A program made the position numbers and the translations under genes. DNA of 36,203 bases, taken from Syntrophomonadaceae bacterium (lineage in GTDB: Bacteria; Bacillota; Dethiobacteria; DTU022; UBA8154). The stretch covers positions 1 through 36,203 of the forward strand of contig PWRN01000096.1 in assembly GCA_003556225.1 (NCBI GenBank). Direction: 5' to 3'. The notes under the pieces were generated by a model. It saw only the letters and a list, made by a program, of their open reading frames with translations, did no database searches and had not been told where the DNA came from. The stretch's first letter is position 1; the number at the start of each line of letters is the position of its first letter. Positions 8,157 through 15,803 of this stretch are shown here, in pieces.

Positions 8157-9418
8157 CTCCCCGCACCTTCCTTTCCGAGCAGGCGGGATAAAAGCAGATC
8201 TTCCACCTGGGAAAGTAGTTCCTGCAGGGATGCAATATCCCCGGGATCCATTTCCCCCTCCTGGAATAAATCTGGAGGTAGCGCCTGCCGATCCCGCGCC
8301 AATGCCGCGCTTAATTCCAGCAGGTTTTCTTCGTCTGCGCCCAGCTCTCGCAGGTACTGCCGCAGGTAAGCGATGGGGCTGCTGGAGAGTATTTCGTCCA
8401 GTTCGCCTAGGGGACTTGTGCGCAGCTTGACTTTTTCGATCCAGATAGTGTCCTGGCCCCGCTCAACGGCCAACGACCGCAGGTCATTGTGCAGGCGGGG
8501 CTGATCACAAATAAGTTGATCGTGAGCAGCACAAGCTCCCATAACTTCTACGCGCAAGGCCAAAAAACGCCCTGCATTTTGGTGAAGTTCTATTTCAATC
8601 TGCTGTTCTGCCTTTTCCAGGACTTCATCGTAAGAGGCGGCCCCTGTCGCATCGACCCGGCAAAGGCTCCAGCGCAACACATCCAGCGCGCAGTGTTGTA
8701 CCCCTGTTACCCGGCCATCCTGGACCTGGACCAGGGCACATCCCTTGGCCCCGGTTTCCCGGATGTGGCGCCCCTGGATGTTTCCCGGGAAAACGATCCA
8801 GGGATCTTTGCCGATGACCTCCTGGCGGTGCACGTGCCCCAGGGCCCAGTAGTCGTAGCCCTTGTTTTTCAGGTAGCCCGTATCACAGGGGGCATAATTC
8901 TCATGCCCCTGCCTTCCCGTGGCGCAGGTATGCAACAGGCCGAGATTAAAATAGTCTTTCACCGGGTCGGGATAGCGCCGGGAAAGATCCTCGGTTACTG
9001 CCGGGGTGGGAAACCCCTGGCCGTGGATGGCCACCCCCAGGTCCTCCAGGAAAATGGTTTCAGGTGCTGCTGTAGAAAAATCCCTGACATGATCAGGCAG
9101 GTGCAGCAGGCGCGTGATCTGGCTGGCCGCATCGTGATTCCCGCGAATCAGGTAGACATGTATCCCGGCATCCCGCAGTCTGGCCACTTGCGAGACAAAG
9201 AACAACCCCGTATTGTAGTCGCGCCAATCTCCGTCGTAGAGGTCCCCGGCAAGCAGCACAAAACCCACCTGCTCTTCCAGGGCCAGTTCCACCAGGTTTT
9301 GAAAGGCCTTTCGCGTGGCCCCGCGGATATACTCCACCGGTGCCCCCGGGTACCGCTCAAGCCCCACCAGGGGACTGTCCAGGTGGATATCCGCGGCGTG
9401 GATAAACTTGAAATCCAT
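8153..9418 (-). CDS. yhaO: YhaO-type Mre11/SbcD-like metallophosphoesterase (DNA nuclease)
   Basis: A 421-residue calcineurin-like phosphoesterase. The metal ligands of the five family motifs are present in order: FIHAADIHLDS (residues 4-14), LLAGDLYDG (about 54-62), IRGNHDA (about 85-91), LLHTC, and YDYWALGHVHRQE (about 195-207). The YWALGHVH box and the DSPL following the first motif fit YhaO/SbcD-like nucleases. The C-terminal third, of alternating helices, is where the ATPase partner normally docks. ATG 9418 is preceded by AAGGAGG. The frame stays open further upstream to about 9835, but that extension does not look protein-like. It is the first gene of the yhaO-yhaN operon. Confidence 0.93.
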   Translation of the reverse strand: MDFKFIHAADIHLDSPLVGLERYPGAPVEYIRGATRKAFQNLVELALEEQVGFVLLAGDLYDGDWRDYNTGLFFVSQVARLRDAGIHVYLIRGNHDAASQITRLLHLPDHVRDFSTAAPETIFLEDLGVAIHGQGFPTPAVTEDLSRRYPDPVKDYFNLGLLHTCATGRQGHENYAPCDTGYLKNKGYDYWALGHVHRQEVIGKDPWIVFPGNIQGRHIRETGAKGCALVQVQDGRVTGVQHCALDVLRWSLCRVDATGAASYDEVLEKAEQQIEIELHQNAGRFLALRVEVMGACAAHDQLICDQPRLHNDLRSLAVERGQDTIWIEKVKLRTSPLGELDEILSSSPIAYLRQYLRELGADEENLLELSAALARDRQALPPDLFQEGEMDPGDIASLQELLSQVEDLLLSRLLGKEGAGR

Positions 9419-9823
9419 CTTTCCCCTCCTTAGTAGATGCTGTCTGAGAAAACCGGATACCGGTGATTTTTCTACATGGTAATTCAATGTTTTTATCACA
9501 ATCCCCTTTGATCCCGGGGAGAATTTTTCCGCGGGTAGGCCAAGAATCAACCCCGGCCCTTCAACTCGCCAGGAGAAAACTTCTGCCAGCCGGCCTGGCG
9601 GAAGTAATGCACGAAATGAAGGATTACCCTGGGGATAAGGGATTTTCAAAATTTTATATTGATTTTGGATAATACTGGATAACCTGTTCCTCTTCTCCGC
9701 CGTCTGTGTTATGGTGAAGATGCCGGGGCTGCGGCGGAATACAGCACAAGTCTGAAGCCCGCCTTGCCACAGGAGGGGTTCCAGCTGCACCGGGCATAAG
9801 AATAACAGCAGGAGGTCTTTCTG
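9419..9823. other. Intergenic region between divergent yhaO and stalk-domain gene
   Basis: No supportable gene is present. An AT-rich part at about 9640-9685 contains TTCAAA, a 17-base spacer and GATAAT as a weak plus-strand promoter candidate, plus a direct repeat GGATAA-tact-GGATAA. Nothing comparable was found for the yhaO side. Confidence 0.35.
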
Positions 9824-10996
9824 ATGAAAAAGCATTTGCTTGTTTGGACGTTGTGTTTCCTGTTATTGGTGGTCTTTGTTCCTGTAGCGGCTTCCGGCGG
9901 CAGCATCAATATTCTCTTTAACGACGTGCCACTACAGCTGGACGATCCTCCTTTTCTTATTGACGGCAGAACCTTTGTGCCCATGCGTGCTTTCTTCCAG
10001 GCCCAGGGAGCCGAGATTTACTGGGAAGAGGAAACAAAAACAGCCGTCGGCGTGCGGGGAGATGTCCGCTTCCGCATTCCGACCATCCCCCTGGGCAGCA
10101 CACTTCCCGTTGTAAGTAAAAAAGTTGTGAGCGAAAAGCAGGAGGAGGAACAAGCCGTCACCTTTGGAGTGGAAACCCGCATGGTGGATGGCCGCCTTTA
10201 TATCCCCCTACGCTTCGTCAGCGAAGGATTGGGCGACAAGGTCCATTGGGACGGAAACACCAGGACGATTACCATCACCAGCGCCTTTACCCCCCCTGAC
10301 CCGGGAGTGCCGGTGGTCGATCCGCCCGATGACGCAGATCCCCGCCAGCTCCGGTTTGCCTATTCCTTCGAGGAAAGCGCCCACGGCTGGACCGGGGATT
10401 TTACCGACCTGCCGGCGGATTACGATGAAGGGATCTATGAATTGAAATTCGATCATACCCACAGGCCTGCTGAAGTGGGCGAAGGAAAAGCCCTGATGCT
10501 CCAGGGGCACAACCGCAGCGATGATCTCTTCATGTATGTCAAAAAAGGGTTGACCGCCCATGACGGTATCGTGCCCAACACCACCTACAGGGTTCGCTTT
10601 GAAGTGGAGTTTGCCACCAACGCCCCTGCCGGTGCCGTGGGTATCGGCGGACCTCCGGGAGAAGCCGTCTGGGTCAAGGTCGGGGCAGCGCCCGTCGAAC
10701 CTGTGCCGGTTATCCAGGAGGCCATGGGGATGCTCTACTACCTGCTGAACGTGGACAAGGGACACCAGAATGAAGACGGGGAATATGCCCTGAGGGTGGG
10801 TGATGTGGCCAAGGAATACAGCGACGACTTCGAGACCTACGAGCTGAAAACCCTGGATAACAGGGATGAACCCCTGGAAGTAACCAGCGACCCTGAAGGC
10901 AATCTTTGGCTTTTCGTAGGCACGGACTCCGGCTTTGAAGGAAAAACCGTCCTGTACTATACTTCCATCCAGGCCGACCTGGTGCCCGTGGAGTAA
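9824..10996 (+). CDS. Secreted protein with copper amine oxidase N-terminal (stalk) domain
   Basis: 390 residues. A Sec signal peptide (MKK, hydrophobic core, cleavage near VAASGG at residue 25) is followed by a copper_amine_oxidN1-type stalk domain. This includes FLIDGRTFVPMRAFFQAQGA (about 43-62), W-x-E-x-T-K-T, and the second half RMVDGRLYIPLRFVSEGLG with WDGNTRTITI (about 114-148). A proline-rich linker (TPPDPGVPVVDPPDDADP) leads to a roughly 210-residue beta-rich C-terminal domain opening with YSFEESAHGWTGDF, reminiscent of carbohydrate-binding or jelly-roll modules. No enzymatic residues are evident. It is probably a cell-surface or extracellular binding protein. AGGAGG lies 8 bases before ATG 9824. 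It converges on the nitroreductase gene with only 8 bases between stops. Confidence 0.85.
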   Translation: MKKHLLVWTLCFLLLVVFVPVAASGGSINILFNDVPLQLDDPPFLIDGRTFVPMRAFFQAQGAEIYWEEETKTAVGVRGDVRFRIPTIPLGSTLPVVSKKVVSEKQEEEQAVTFGVETRMVDGRLYIPLRFVSEGLGDKVHWDGNTRTITITSAFTPPDPGVPVVDPPDDADPRQLRFAYSFEESAHGWTGDFTDLPADYDEGIYELKFDHTHRPAEVGEGKALMLQGHNRSDDLFMYVKKGLTAHDGIVPNTTYRVRFEVEFATNAPAGAVGIGGPPGEAVWVKVGAAPVEPVPVIQEAMGMLYYLLNVDKGHQNEDGEYALRVGDVAKEYSDDFETYELKTLDNRDEPLEVTSDPEGNLWLFVGTDSGFEGKTVLYYTSIQADLVPVE

Positions 10997-11004
10997 AAAA
11001 ACAC

Positions 11005-11829
11005 TTAAAAATACGTGATCTCGGGCTTGGGACGCGGGGGAAGGCGGTGGTACTCATACCTGGGATAGCCCAGCATCATGGCGCCGTAAACGGCGTCATT
11101 TTCTTTGATCGGGAGAGTCTCCTGCAGCGGCCCCCAGGTTTCAGCAGCAATGCGGAAGTAACCTGCCCAACAGGCGCCGATCCCCCGGGCGTGGGCCGCC
11201 AGTTCCAGGTAGGCCAGGGCAATGGCTGCCGATGTAGGTGCCCTCATGTTGTCTTTGGATGCGCGAACAATCACCAGGTGGGGGGCATTGCGGTTGATGG
11301 GATCCAGGCCGGCTTCCCAACCCTTGACCAGGCGGTCCATACGATAGGTTTTGGCCATTTCCGGCTGCCGGGTGAGCATCTCCCTGGCCCAATCAACGAC
11401 CAGACCGGAGAGGCGCTGCACTTCGGCCGGGCGGTAAATCACGGTCCAGCGTAAATCGCGGTTGTTGTGCCCCGCCGGAGCGTGGCTGGCCAGTTGGATT
11501 AATTCCGTGATCGTCTCTTTTTCGAGCAGGGTATCTTTGTATGTGCGAATGGAACGCCGGGAGCGCAAGAATTGTTCAGCTGCTGCCGGGGACAAGGACA
11601 ACTGCGGGTTGAGCATTTTACAGGCGGCTACATCGACCTCTCCAATCGCTAGAGCCCCGTGGGGGCAGGCCGCAACACAGTGAAAGCAGTCGATGCAGAG
11701 TTCCATAGCACCGGGAATATGCCTTGGAATTTCCTGTGCTTCTTGTTGTTCAATCAGGCGCCCGGGACAAATGGCGGCGCAAATCCCGTCTCGCCGGCAC
11801 ATTGTTTCATCGATCCTTAAGGTGCCCAT
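11005..11829 (-). CDS. Ferredoxin-nitroreductase fusion protein
   Basis: 274 residues. The N-terminal 2x[4Fe-4S] ferredoxin domain (about 1-75) is followed by an FMN-dependent nitroreductase domain (about 85-274) with RSRRSIRTYKD, SHAPAGHNNRD and the C-terminal GIGACWAGYF segment. The second cluster motif is canonical (CIDCFHCVAACP). The first reads C-x-x-D-x-x-C-x-x-x-C-P, with Asp in place of the second Cys as in Pyrococcus furiosus ferredoxin; such a cluster can lose or exchange one iron. The ferredoxin part would feed electrons to the flavin for reduction of an unknown substrate. AAGGAGG lies before ATG 11829; an ATG 27 bases further up is less likely. Confidence 0.92.
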   Translation of the reverse strand: MGTLRIDETMCRRDGICAAICPGRLIEQQEAQEIPRHIPGAMELCIDCFHCVAACPHGALAIGEVDVAACKMLNPQLSLSPAAAEQFLRSRRSIRTYKDTLLEKETITELIQLASHAPAGHNNRDLRWTVIYRPAEVQRLSGLVVDWAREMLTRQPEMAKTYRMDRLVKGWEAGLDPINRNAPHLVIVRASKDNMRAPTSAAIALAYLELAAHARGIGACWAGYFRIAAETWGPLQETLPIKENDAVYGAMMLGYPRYEYHRLPPRPKPEITYF

Positions 11830-11877
11830 CACCTTTCCTCCTTGTATCGATCTCACCCTTCCCTGGCCTGGCTGAAA

Positions 11878-12105
11878 CTAGGCCCATGGCCCGGGCAGAC
11901 GACCCGCTTCCAGGGCGGCTAATTCCTGTTCCAGGGAGTACAGCTTTTTCCGCACCAGGCTCGTGGCCTGTGTATAGTCCTGTTGGCGTAGGAAGGTTGC
12001 GGAATCAAGGGCGGCCAGGCGCGCTTCCTGTTCCCTGATCAAGCGTCGGACCTTCCCCTTGCGCCGCGCAATCCGTTGTAGCAGTTTTCGCTCCTGGGCA
12101 TTCAC
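11878..12105 (-). CDS. Small basic coiled-coil protein, unknown function
   Basis: 75 residues, rich in Arg, Lys, Glu, Gln and Leu. It is predicted to be one long helical hairpin (KLLQRIARRKGKVRRLIREQ, then heptad-like SLEQELAALEAG). AAAGGTGA precedes ATG 12105. It lies 48 bases upstream of the nitroreductase gene on the same strand and could be co-transcribed. No family was recognised. Confidence 0.6.
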   Translation of the reverse strand: MNAQERKLLQRIARRKGKVRRLIREQEARLAALDSATFLRQQDYTQATSLVRKKLYSLEQELAALEAGRLPGPWA

Positions 12106-12134
12106 CTTTGCAGCCTCTCCTTTCCTTCATCCCA

Positions 12135-12335
12135 TTACTGCTTTTTGTCTTCACTATTTTCTAGGCTCCGCTCACCCCAGAAGCCGGGGACGCGCTGCAC
12201 GATTTGGCCCGCCACCAGGTATCCAGCCGAGACTCCCAAAATAATGCCCGGGATCCCTCCGACCAGAGAAATGGACAGGTAGACAACGGCCAGCCAAATG
12301 ATAATCATTAACACGGCATGAATCCAGTCCGGCAT
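12135..12335 (-). CDS. Small membrane protein, unknown function
   Basis: 66 residues. Two hydrophobic helices (about 7-27 and 28-46, the second glycine-rich: GGIPGIILGVSAGYLV) are followed by a charged tail ending ENSEDKKQ. The ribosome binding site (GGTGGTG) is moderate. It is followed by the coiled-coil gene on the same strand after a 29-base gap, so the two may form one small operon. Confidence 0.6.
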   Translation of the reverse strand: MPDWIHAVLMIIIWLAVVYLSISLVGGIPGIILGVSAGYLVAGQIVQRVPGFWGERSLENSEDKKQ

Positions 12336-12711
12336 CGGGCACCACCACCGTTAATGGTAAATAAAGAAAGATGTTTGCACTAATTATTTCTTCAAGACGT
12401 GCTTAAAATCCTTTGCTTTCCCTACCTTATGCGCAGCTGCTCCATAAAAAAGCCTTAACCTTTTGAACGTTCTCTTGCAGAGTCTTTTTGCCCTGCTGCA
12501 TCTGCAAGGCAGTACGATGGCAGCCTTTAAACAGCTGGATTGCAGCTCTTACCTTGCGTCTAAAGAAACATTTCCGAAGCCTGCGTCCCGGCTATAGTAT
12601 GAAACGCTGAACATGCAAAAAAGGCACATCTTTCACTCTTCCCTGAACGGCTGGTGTTCCAGCGGGAAAGAGCAGGATATGCCTCGCACATGAAATTCCC
12701 TTAAGCAGGAC
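12336..12711. other. Intergenic region without a supportable gene
   Basis: On the minus strand a stretch of about 50 codons (around 12435-12590) looks faintly protein-like (TLQENVQKVKAFLWSS before a stop). It has no usable start codon or ribosome binding site before its last third. No terminator, promoter of good quality or RNA fold was recognised. Confidence 0.3.
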
Positions 12712-12963
12712 CTATTTTTTATATACCGTATCACCCTGGCGAACTCGATCCTGAACCTTAACCCCAATTTCCTGGCCCGCTTCGGCCTGTTCGATATTCT
12801 GCTTGTCGATCTGCATGGAGCCGATTACCTGTTCAAAATCCGTTGTCGCACCTCTGAAAACAAGGTTTTCTCCAACGGCTACCGGGGCAGTAAGCATAAT
12901 CGCGGCAACCGACGCCCTGGTAAAAAAATGCGTCACTTTACCTACTTCTCTTTCATCTTCCAT
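12712..12963 (-). CDS. EF-Tu domain-II-like mini-protein
   Basis: 83 residues spanning a single translation-factor domain II (beta-barrel). It has EVGKVTHFFTRASVAAIML, AVGENLVFRG, ATTDFEQVIGSMQID, EQAEAGQEIGVKV, then RVRQGDTVYK at the end. The same segment occurs at the C-terminus of some peptidase U32 family proteins and as stand-alone small proteins in anaerobes. There is no GTPase domain. The function is unknown; RNA or protein binding is possible. AAGGAGG is 9 bases before ATG 12963. An ATG at 12969 is too close to it. Confidence 0.78.
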   Translation of the reverse strand: MEDEREVGKVTHFFTRASVAAIMLTAPVAVGENLVFRGATTDFEQVIGSMQIDKQNIEQAEAGQEIGVKVQDRVRQGDTVYKK

Positions 12964-13386
12964 CACCATTTGCCTCCTTCATCTCAACATAAAAATCTGC
13001 CCGTGCCCGCTAGAATACTTTTCAACAAAATGTCTCAAAATTCCTTCAATTTATCGCAAAAATGGCTTAAAAATGACAGAAGCCCGGGGAAAGCATATCT
13101 TTCTTCCCGGACAACATCGATAAAGCTTCCCAAAGACAGCATCATAGTTTACCATAAACAAGCTTCTACAGCCCTTGCTTTTTGATCTGACCGGCTCAAA
13201 TGTGCATCTTCAACGGCGGGTCTGAGGCTGCCATCAATACGGGGCACAAAAGATGCTCCTGGCTCCAATTAACAGCCTCAATCATACACCGTGACACGGC
13301 TAAATGATTTTCCGACATTCTGGGACGCATGGAGAAGTAGTTACGTGCTCAATTCCGGGTTATTTCAGTTTAAAATGCTGCTGCTT
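12964..13386. other. Intergenic region without a supportable gene
   Basis: A plus-strand frame of about 50 codons from ATG 13030 to TGA 13185 has no ribosome binding site and a composition unlike the neighbours. The stretch holds the upstream region of the EF-Tu-like gene and the 3' side of the MORN gene. No hairpin with a T run was found. Confidence 0.3.
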
Positions 13387-13785
13387 TTACTTGATCAACT
13401 TGCCAACTTTCCATTCCCCATTCTTAATACGCCCGTCGGGAAAAATCGCTCTTCCGTGGCCGTGAGGACTGCCATCCTTCCAACTGCCAACATATTCTGT
13501 TTCACCGGTCATCTTATATTTGCCCTGGCCGTTCATTTTTCCGTTTTTAAACTCACCCTCGTACTCCGCTCCGTTAGACCAGGTATAGGTTCCCTGCCCG
13601 TGTCTCCTGTTCTCTCTCCATTCCCCCACATATGTTGCTCCATTGGGATAAGTCATTTTTCCCTGACCATGCTTCATATCAAAATTCCATTCCCCGTCAT
13701 ACTTATATCCGTCCGGATTAACCATTGTTCCCTGACCATGAGGTTTGCCATCTTTTAACTGTCCCCTGTAAGATCCTCTTTTCAT
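13387..13785 (-). CDS. MORN-repeat protein
   Basis: 132 residues made almost entirely of MORN repeats: five complete 23-residue units and a partial sixth. Examples are YKYDGEWNFDMKHGQGKM, ATYVGEWRENRRHGQGTYTW and AEYEGEFKNGKMNGQGKY. No signal peptide or extra domain is present. MORN proteins form elongated beta structures that bind lipids or proteins. In bacteria they are scattered and mostly uncharacterised. AAGGTGG lies 6 bases before ATG 13785. A second in-frame ATG 21 bases upstream is less likely. It is divergent from the ZIP transporter gene. Confidence 0.9.
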   Translation of the reverse strand: MKRGSYRGQLKDGKPHGQGTMVNPDGYKYDGEWNFDMKHGQGKMTYPNGATYVGEWRENRRHGQGTYTWSNGAEYEGEFKNGKMNGQGKYKMTGETEYVGSWKDGSPHGHGRAIFPDGRIKNGEWKVGKLIK

Positions 13786-14130
13786 CTTTATCCACCTTTC
13801 CAGCATATTTGCCGGCAGTCTCGTGTTGACCCCAAACCAATGCAGCGTGTCTTAGCTCATTTACTGCTCGCCTGTTTACGGGCCCGGGGCTCTTCTAAAA
13901 AAAGCGCCTGTTCATAGCAGCTTTACTATCACCTTGGATGTGTGAATACCGGTGTGAAATATGGATTGTGCGCATTTTTCCTGTTTCTATTATACACTAA
14001 TTCGATCAATTGTTCTACTTTTTGCTTTGAGGCGTTAAATTACATGACTCTCGTACTGCCTTGCAGGGATAATCCGATCCCAGGCGAATTAATTTAAAGT
14101 TGGATCAATTCGTTGAGGTGAAATTCATTC
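13786..14130. other. Divergent intergenic region between MORN and ZIP genes
   Basis: A consensus -10 TATAAT for the minus strand is at 13989-13994 with only a poor -35 (TAGAAC, 17-base spacer). It would give the MORN gene a leader of about 200 bases. GATCAATT occurs twice (about 14003 and 14103), possibly a regulator site. No gene was seen. Confidence 0.35.
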
Positions 14131-14886
14131 ATGGAGAGCTTAGTGTACAGTTTTCTGGCCGGCATTTCCACCGTTCTCGGTGCGCTGGTCGTGATGTTTC
14201 TGGGGATGCCAGGCCGGAATTTCCTCTCCGGCATGTTGGGATTTGCTGGTGGAGTCATGCTGGCCATCGCGCTGTTCGACCTCATGCCAGAGGCGCTGGA
14301 GCACGGATCCATGGCATCTGTTTTAATCGGCTTTTTGCTGGGTGCCGGCATCATGTATGCCCTGGACATGCTCATTCCGCATGCCCATGTTTCCAATAAC
14401 CAGCAACTTGACTCCGGTTATGAGACATCTTCCCAGGATCCGGAAATGAACAAAAAGATCTTACGGGTGGGTTACCTGATTTTCTTGGGGATTTCGCTGC
14501 ACAACCTGCCCGAGGGCCTGGCCATCGGGGCAGGTCTGGAAGCCAGCCCGGAACTGGGCCTGTATATTGCCGTGGCCATCGGCCTGCATAACATTCCCGA
14601 GGGAATCGCCCTGGCCGGACCCTTAAGAGCCGGGGGGCTCAGTGTGGCAAACGTGCTCTTTTTAACCTTGATTGCCGGCCTGATGGCCCCCGTGGGCGCG
14701 GCATTGGGGATGATTTTCTTCAATATTTCTTCGGTCTTCATCGCAGGCGGCCTGGCTTTCGCAGCTGGAGCCATGGTCTATATCGTCAATGATGAATTGA
14801 TCCCCCAATCACATCGGCTGAACAATCACGTGGCCATTGGCGGATTGATCCTGGGCCTGCTGGTGGTTTTCATTTTGACGGGTTAA
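14131..14886 (+). CDS. ZIP-family divalent metal transporter
   Basis: 251 residues with about eight hydrophobic segments. The two ZIP metal-binding signatures are intact: SLHNLPEGLAIG (about residue 127) and GLHNIPEGIALAGPL (about 151). A short His-containing loop (PHAHVSNN, about 84-91) joins helices III and IV, as usual for ZIP proteins. It is probably a cytoplasmic-membrane importer of zinc, iron or manganese. GAGGTGA lies 10 bases before ATG 14131. It ends 12 bases before the convergent small gene. Confidence 0.92.
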   Translation: MESLVYSFLAGISTVLGALVVMFLGMPGRNFLSGMLGFAGGVMLAIALFDLMPEALEHGSMASVLIGFLLGAGIMYALDMLIPHAHVSNNQQLDSGYETSSQDPEMNKKILRVGYLIFLGISLHNLPEGLAIGAGLEASPELGLYIAVAIGLHNIPEGIALAGPLRAGGLSVANVLFLTLIAGLMAPVGAALGMIFFNISSVFIAGGLAFAAGAMVYIVNDELIPQSHRLNNHVAIGGLILGLLVVFILTG

Positions 14887-14898
14887 TGGACAAGCGGG

Positions 14899-15162
14899 TC
14901 ATGCTTTCTTTTTTGGCGCAATGATGTATAATTTTTGTTTGCTGTGGGGAACCGCCATGTAGTCGTTAAAACGCTTATTCAAGTAGCCCTCCAAAATTTG
15001 CTCCACGGTAAACTCCACTTCCTCGTTGCTTTCACGCAGTAAAGTTCCCTGGCAGAAAAAGGCCGAACCAACTTTGTCGTGGGCAATAAAATCATTCAAT
15101 TGCTTGGCGGTATACGTTTTACCCACTTCCAGCGCGGCAAGCACAGAATTTTCTTCTTTCAT
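14899..15162 (-). CDS. Hypothetical protein
   Basis: 87 residues. A helical N-terminus (VLAALEVGKTYTAKQLNDFI) is followed by a likely beta section (GSAFFCQGTLL, EVEFTVEQILEGYL) and a basic tail (APKKKA). GGGAGG and a consensus sigma-A promoter precede it, so it is a real, probably monocistronic and well-expressed gene. No family was recognised. Confidence 0.7.
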   Translation of the reverse strand: MKEENSVLAALEVGKTYTAKQLNDFIAHDKVGSAFFCQGTLLRESNEEVEFTVEQILEGYLNKRFNDYMAVPHSKQKLYIIAPKKKA

Positions 15163-15218
15163 GATTCACGCCTCCCTTTGTTTAGGATGAATTATATATT
15201 ACAAGTTTAGTTACATTT

Positions 15219-15247
15219 ATTATACGTTTTAGCCACTTCCTTGTCAA
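15219..15247 (-). promoter_or_regulatory. Consensus sigma-A promoter
   Basis: On the minus strand TTGACA (15247-15242), a 17-base spacer and TATAAT (15224-15219) are a perfect match to consensus. It drives the 87-residue gene at 15162, with a leader of about 50 bases. Confidence 0.88.
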
Positions 15248-15254
15248 GCGGGAC

Positions 15255-15305
15255 AGTGAAAAATAAAAAGCAATGAAGAAAGGGTGCTGCGTCTCTTCAT
15301 TGCTT
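15255..15305 (-). terminator. Rho-independent terminator of the ferritin-like gene
   Basis: A 12-base perfect stem (15268-15279 with 15294-15305; core AAGCAATGAAGA) has a 14-base loop. On the minus strand it is followed by TTTATTTTTC. It lies about 125 bases past the ferritin-like stop and ends just before the next promoter. Confidence 0.85.
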
Positions 15306-15428
15306 CAATTTTGATCCGTAACATGCTCGGCCGGTTCTGTCCATGTTCTGTTTAGGACAGCCCGCAGCAGGGAAATTCTGGCCTAAATTTGCATGCTGTT
15401 GTTATCCTGCTGCAGCCGGAAGGGCGCA

Positions 15429-15737
15429 CTATTTATTCCTCATTTTTTCGATGAGTTCTTCAACCTCTTCTTCCCCTTCCCGGTAAAACCCTTTTTCATC
15501 CGGGGCCAGTTCCTCCAGCAGCCTTAAAAATTCACCGGCGTGAACGCGTTCCTCGTCAGCAATATCTTTCAAAACCTCGATCGCCAGCTCATTGTCCGTG
15601 GACTCAGCCAACTGCATGTAGAGTTGAATGGCTTCATATTCCGCCGCAACCATAAACCGAATGGCACGAATTAACTCCTCGTCGGTAAGTTTCCGACCTG
15701 CCGCCAGTCCCGAAAAAGGTGAACCAAACTCCGGCAT
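15429..15737 (-). CDS. Encapsulated-ferritin-like (EncFtn-type) ferritin-fold protein
   Basis: 102 residues. Two helices carry the iron ligands: AAEYEAIQLYMQLAEST (about 33-49) and IADEERVHAGEFLRLLEEL (about 59-77). The E-x-x-x-x-x-x-Y and E-E-R-x-H-x-G-E-F pattern matches the short ferritin-like proteins packaged in encapsulins, including the domain fused to the Pyrococcus encapsulin. Half-size proteins of this kind complete their ferroxidase centre at a dimer interface. GGGAGG lies before ATG 15737; an ATG 51 bases further up lacks support. No encapsulin shell gene is in the window. It lies 66 bases downstream of the HesB-like selenoprotein on the same strand, so a shared iron/Fe-S role is plausible. 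Confidence 0.82.
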   Translation of the reverse strand: MPEFGSPFSGLAAGRKLTDEELIRAIRFMVAAEYEAIQLYMQLAESTDNELAIEVLKDIADEERVHAGEFLRLLEELAPDEKGFYREGEEEVEELIEKMRNK

Positions 15738-15803
15738 CTTGTTCCCTCCCGCTTCCATGTGTAAGATAATGGTCTGGAGAACGCGCACTTCCGCCCCAGC
15801 ATG

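Noticed and set aside
9419-9835. Upstream extension of the yhaO frame
   Set aside because: No ribosome binding site, no family similarity, and it overlaps the divergent gene's upstream region; ATG 9418 with AAGGAGG is convincing.
12928-13185. Plus-strand frame of about 85 codons in the EF-Tu-like spacer
   Set aside because: No ribosome binding site and partly antisense to the EF-Tu-like gene.
13291-13758. Plus-strand frame over the MORN gene
   Set aside because: Antisense shadow of the repeats; low-complexity translation with many repeated hydrophobics.
14003-14110. Repeated GATCAATT near the ZIP gene as a metal-regulator box
   Set aside because: Only an 8-base half-site pair 100 bases apart, no inverted symmetry with a known Fur, MntR or Zur box.
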